The notes beneath the pieces are model-generated. The model saw nothing but the letters and a program-made list of their open reading frames with translations, made no database searches and had not been told where the DNA came from. A DNA stretch of 64,000 nt from Candidatus Latescibacterota bacterium. Lineage in GTDB: Bacteria > Latescibacterota > UBA2968 > UBA8231. Below are positions 62,140 to 64,000 of this stretch, one piece after another (position 1 is the first letter of the stretch; the number at the start of each line of letters is the position of its first letter). The stretch is from assembly GCA_022819745.1 (NCBI GenBank), contig JAJEGS010000008.1, forward strand, positions 113,242-177,241, written 5' to 3'. Made by a program: the position numbers and the translations under genes.

Positions 62140-62510
62140 AATGGTTCCTTATTGACCAACAGTAGCCCGTCAACGGGAATCAGCCGTTGCCTTACGGGGT
62201 CTATCCCCAGCCGGAAAATCTCTAAAGTTACTGCTCCTAACAGGGGCTGAGTGGCTTCCGGTCCAAAGACGACGGGTACTATGAATTCTTCACCCTCTAA
62301 TCTCATCCAAGTTTGACCGATTCCGCGCTCCATTCTGCTGCCGTCGGCAAGTACAAAATTGGCTCTGCTGAGAGGGACCACTCCTAATCTTCGCAGAAGG
62401 GCTTCAGGCAGCGTGGTATAGGTCGCACCGGAATCTACCAGCGCATCAACAGGCTCAAAGTGCTGCCCTTGCGGATCACCTATTTCCAGTTCGACCTGAA
62501 AGGTTCCCAT
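62136..62510 (-). CDS. retropepsin-like aspartic protease (clan AA)
   Basis: ATG 62510 with GAGGAG upstream gives 124 residues. The catalytic signature is 'DALVDSGATYTTLPEALL' (D-S-G-A), followed by a hydrophobic-hydrophobic-Gly motif 'PLLGAVTLEIFRLGID', as in bacterial retropepsin-like clan AA proteases. These act as dimers. The gene overlaps the M20 peptidase by 4 bases, so the pair is cotranscribed and translationally coupled. There is no signal peptide. Its substrate is unknown. Start could also be 21 bases upstream. Confidence 0.8.
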   Translation of the reverse strand: MGTFQVELEIGDPQGQHFEPVDALVDSGATYTTLPEALLRRLGVVPLSRANFVLADGSRMERGIGQTWMRLEGEEFIVPVVFGPEATQPLLGAVTLEIFRLGIDPVRQRLIPVDGLLLVNKEPL

Positions 62511-62707
62511 GTGCTTAACTCCTCTTGCCAAATTAACAGGGACCTGTCCCTACAATATAGTGCAATAACGGCACGAACTTCAGCCAATTTCGCATGACGC
62601 CTGCCAATTTTTCTAGGCCGTGCTGACAATACGGACAGTGTCCCTTTTTGTGCTAAAAATTGCTCAAATCTATGTATAACAACAAGATATGTAAAATTTT
62701 AACATGT

Positions 62708-62723
62708 TGGCACGGCTTTTGCA
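62708..62723 (+). promoter_or_regulatory. sigma-54 (-24/-12) promoter of hsp20
   Basis: TGGCACG (62708-62714), a 4-base spacer and TTGCA (62719-62723) match the sigma-54 consensus TGGCACG-N4-TTGCW exactly. Transcription would start near 62733, about 45 bases before the hsp20 ATG. The AT-rich sequence upstream (62660-62700) could take an enhancer-binding protein or IHF. Confidence 0.85.
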
Positions 62724-62777
62724 ATACAATGGGCGAAGGCCAGACAAACCAACCACCATTTAACAAGGAGAAAGATC

Positions 62778-63239
62778 ATGGCCATCAAGACTTTACTACC
62801 CACCGCTCGCGTCAGCAACCGCCCGTGGCGCAGCCCGTTCGACAACCTCGTGGATGCCTTCTTTGGCGAGGACTCGCGCTTGCCCGTTTTGACTGGCAAC
62901 GCGGCTTTCAGCCCGCGCATCGACGTCAAGGAAGACGACGCCTCCTTCGAGATCTCGGCCGAACTGCCGGGACTGGAGGAGAAGGACATCGAGATCACCG
63001 TCGATGACGGAACGCTCGTGCTGCGGGGCGAAAAGAGCGAGGCTAGCGAGGAAAAGGAAGGCAAGTACTTCCGCCAGGAGCGCATCTACGGCCGCTTCGA
63101 GCGCGCCTTCCACCTGCCCGATGGCGTGCAGGACGACGCCATTGAAGCCCAGTTCAAAAACGGCGTCCTCACCCTCCACCTGCCCAAGAAGGAGGAGGCG
63201 AAAAAGGTCGTCCGCCAGGTCGAAGTCAAGACCGCTTAG
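62778..63239 (+). CDS. small heat-shock protein, Hsp20/alpha-crystallin family
   Basis: This 153-residue protein starts with 'NRPWRSPFDNLVDAFFGED'. The alpha-crystallin domain spans about 45-145: 'FSPRIDVKEDDASFEISAEL', 'LVLRGEKSEASEEKEGKYF', 'RQERIYGRFERAFHLPDGV' and 'IEAQFKNGVLTLHLPKKEEA'. It ends in the C-terminal tail 'RQVEVKTA', lacking an I-x-I motif. It acts as an ATP-independent chaperone holding unfolded proteins. It has a clear GGAG site 8 bases before ATG 62778, a perfect sigma-54 promoter about 55-70 bases upstream, and a strong terminator 17 bases downstream, so it is monocistronic and probably stress-induced. Confidence 0.93.
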   Translation: MAIKTLLPTARVSNRPWRSPFDNLVDAFFGEDSRLPVLTGNAAFSPRIDVKEDDASFEISAELPGLEEKDIEITVDDGTLVLRGEKSEASEEKEGKYFRQERIYGRFERAFHLPDGVQDDAIEAQFKNGVLTLHLPKKEEAKKVVRQVEVKTA

Positions 63240-63255
63240 CTTGACCTAGACGCGC

Positions 63256-63288
63256 AAAAGGGGAAGGACACGAGGCCCTTCCCCTTTT
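63256..63288 (+). terminator. rho-independent terminator after hsp20
   Basis: AAAAGGGGAAGG (63256-63267) pairs perfectly with 63277-63288 around a 9-base loop, and the 3' arm ends in TTTT. The A-rich/T-rich ends also make it work in reverse. It lies 17 bases after the hsp20 stop. Confidence 0.88.
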
Positions 63289-63335
63289 ATTAGCTCTGTT
63301 ACCGCAGAGCATTAACTCAAGTTAGGAGAAGCATC

Positions 63336-63653
63336 ATGTCTGCTTTCAATATCCTATCTCGTGAGACTTCCTGCCGATTGAATATCTTGAAGGTGGGCGA
63401 ATTCGCCTTTGAGCATTCGTCTCCTGATCACCAAGCCATGAGGGATGTCATGGTAGGAGGCGCTTTGCTTGCTGGTGGATTTGCTCTTGCCATTCATTAT
63501 AGTCCGCCGCTTCGTGATTTTGCCTCTAAGGTTGTGGATCGCAATAAATCCACCTCCGAGGATCCATTTCATCAAGAAGCTCACTATCAAAACGGCAAGT
63601 CCCACGTTCATGTCCAACCGGATGCGGACATCCCTGTCCACGAACCTGTCTGA
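63336..63653 (+). CDS. hypothetical single-pass membrane protein
   Basis: This 105-residue protein has an AGGAGA site 6 bases before ATG 63336. It has one hydrophobic segment at about 39-54 ('VMVGGALLAGGFALAIHY') and a polar His/Gln/Asp tail ('DPFHQEAHYQNGKSHVHVQP'). I do not recognise a family. The gene lies in an AT-richer end of the window after the hsp20 terminator, with small genes following. The start is supported by the ribosome binding site; homologues were not checked. Confidence 0.5.
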   Translation: MSAFNILSRETSCRLNILKVGEFAFEHSSPDHQAMRDVMVGGALLAGGFALAIHYSPPLRDFASKVVDRNKSTSEDPFHQEAHYQNGKSHVHVQPDADIPVHEPV

Positions 63654-63767
63654 AGAGTATCATATAGAGGCAATCCCCGTGTCAGCCTAGCTAAGCGCGT
63701 GGGTTCTTTCTTAAATCAATCCACTACCGAAACGGCCTACGACCTATCGCGAAAGAGGAGACCAACC

Positions 63768-63881
63768 ATGGCTGAAGAAAGAATTAGTTTTCTGAAAAGC
63801 ATTGAAGGTGAAGCGCCTATGAGTTCCCAAGCCCAACGTGCAGCTCTTGTAGCTACTTTACTGATTCCCTTACACTTTTGA
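63768..63881 (+). CDS. hypothetical 37-residue protein
   Basis: ATG 63768 is preceded by a strong AGAGGAG site 7 bases upstream and the frame ends in TGA at 63881. The product is 'MAEERISFLKSIEGEAPMSS' followed by an amphipathic-hydrophobic 'RAALVATLLIPLHF' tail. Its short length makes it uncertain. It could be a leader or a small membrane-binding peptide for the gene at 63946. No relatives recognised. Confidence 0.4.
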   Translation: MAEERISFLKSIEGEAPMSSQAQRAALVATLLIPLHF

Positions 63882-63945
63882 AAATAGGGCTGCTGCCCAT
63901 AGTTTATGGCTCTCTTTTAACCGCCTAAGATCAAAGGAGGGCCTT

Positions 63946-64000
63946 ATGAGCAGCAGCGAACAGGTATATAACCGATTGCTGGGTAGGTTGCAAGCACTCG
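63946..64000 (+). CDS. start of a CDS running off the right edge
   Basis: ATG 63946 follows AAAGGAGGGCC, a strong ribosome binding site, and the first 18 codons read 'MSSSEQVYNRLLGRLQAL'. The rest lies outside the window, so no function can be given. Confidence 0.55.
   Translation, partial: MSSSEQVYNRLLGRLQAL

Noticed and set aside
1..64000. CRISPR arrays, rRNA, tRNA and transposase genes
   Set aside because: I looked for regular spaced repeats, tRNA-like T-arm sequences and transposase or integrase motifs and found none that I could support.

Overview
The window is chromosomal DNA of about 60% GC from a Gram-negative bacterium. I favour an uncultured FCB-type lineage such as Latescibacterota or a relative. 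The reasons are the large exported proteins ending in a 'PNPFTPNGDGIND' FlgD-type module, the DUF6785 membrane protein, the CRTAC1/ASPIC-UnbV and TMTC-like TPR proteins, LL-diaminopimelate aminotransferase, large PurL and GlnRS. The phylum is an inference from gene content and is not proved. No rRNA, tRNA or CRISPR array was seen, and no gene-free stretch exceeds about 300 bases.

Region 1 (1-32286) is an exported and surface-protein region. It opens with the first 973 codons of a DUF4175-type membrane protein that runs off the left edge. It then holds three very large secreted proteins with discoidin-like segments and C-terminal FlgD-like domains (3133, 7485, 20260), a DUF6785 polytopic protein, a GT-C glycosyltransferase fused to TPRs, an outer-membrane barrel-like protein, a CBM9-like secreted protein, two TMTC-like membrane TPR proteins, a parvulin-type lipoprotein chaperone, an SGNH hydrolase with TPR, two CRTAC1-type FG-GAP proteins and a SUMF1-like protein that lacks the catalytic cysteines. 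Overlapping genes at 23554-29873 suggest one operon for modifying or assembling surface material.

Region 2 (32305-43600) is mostly housekeeping and sugar metabolism: glnS, a sugar isomerase/epimerase, dapL, a ribbon-helix-helix protein overlapping nadA, an orphan DNA methyltransferase, xylA, a HAD-phosphatase remnant and an SDR. A duplicated 3' end of lpd follows, then a small AT-rich insert (a DUF6338-like membrane protein plus a 51-residue partner), then intact lpd.

Region 3 (43732-53237) is the sucA-sucB-lpd 2-oxoglutarate dehydrogenase operon, split by a low-GC cassette. The cassette encodes a DNA methyltransferase, two DUF488 proteins and a RecQ helicase with an extra N-terminal domain and a tandemly duplicated C-terminal HTH unit. 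This cassette is the best candidate in the window for an undescribed DNA-modification, DNA-end-processing or defence system.

Region 4 (53386-64000) carries purL, then a sugar/sulfate catabolic run (Gfo/Idh/MocA dehydrogenase, aldo/keto reductase, sulfatase), an M20 peptidase coupled to a retropepsin-like aspartic protease, and a small heat-shock gene behind a textbook sigma-54 promoter. Small hypothetical genes follow. A 50-bp palindromic element is inserted in frame in two unrelated genes (1541-1590 and 59284-59333).
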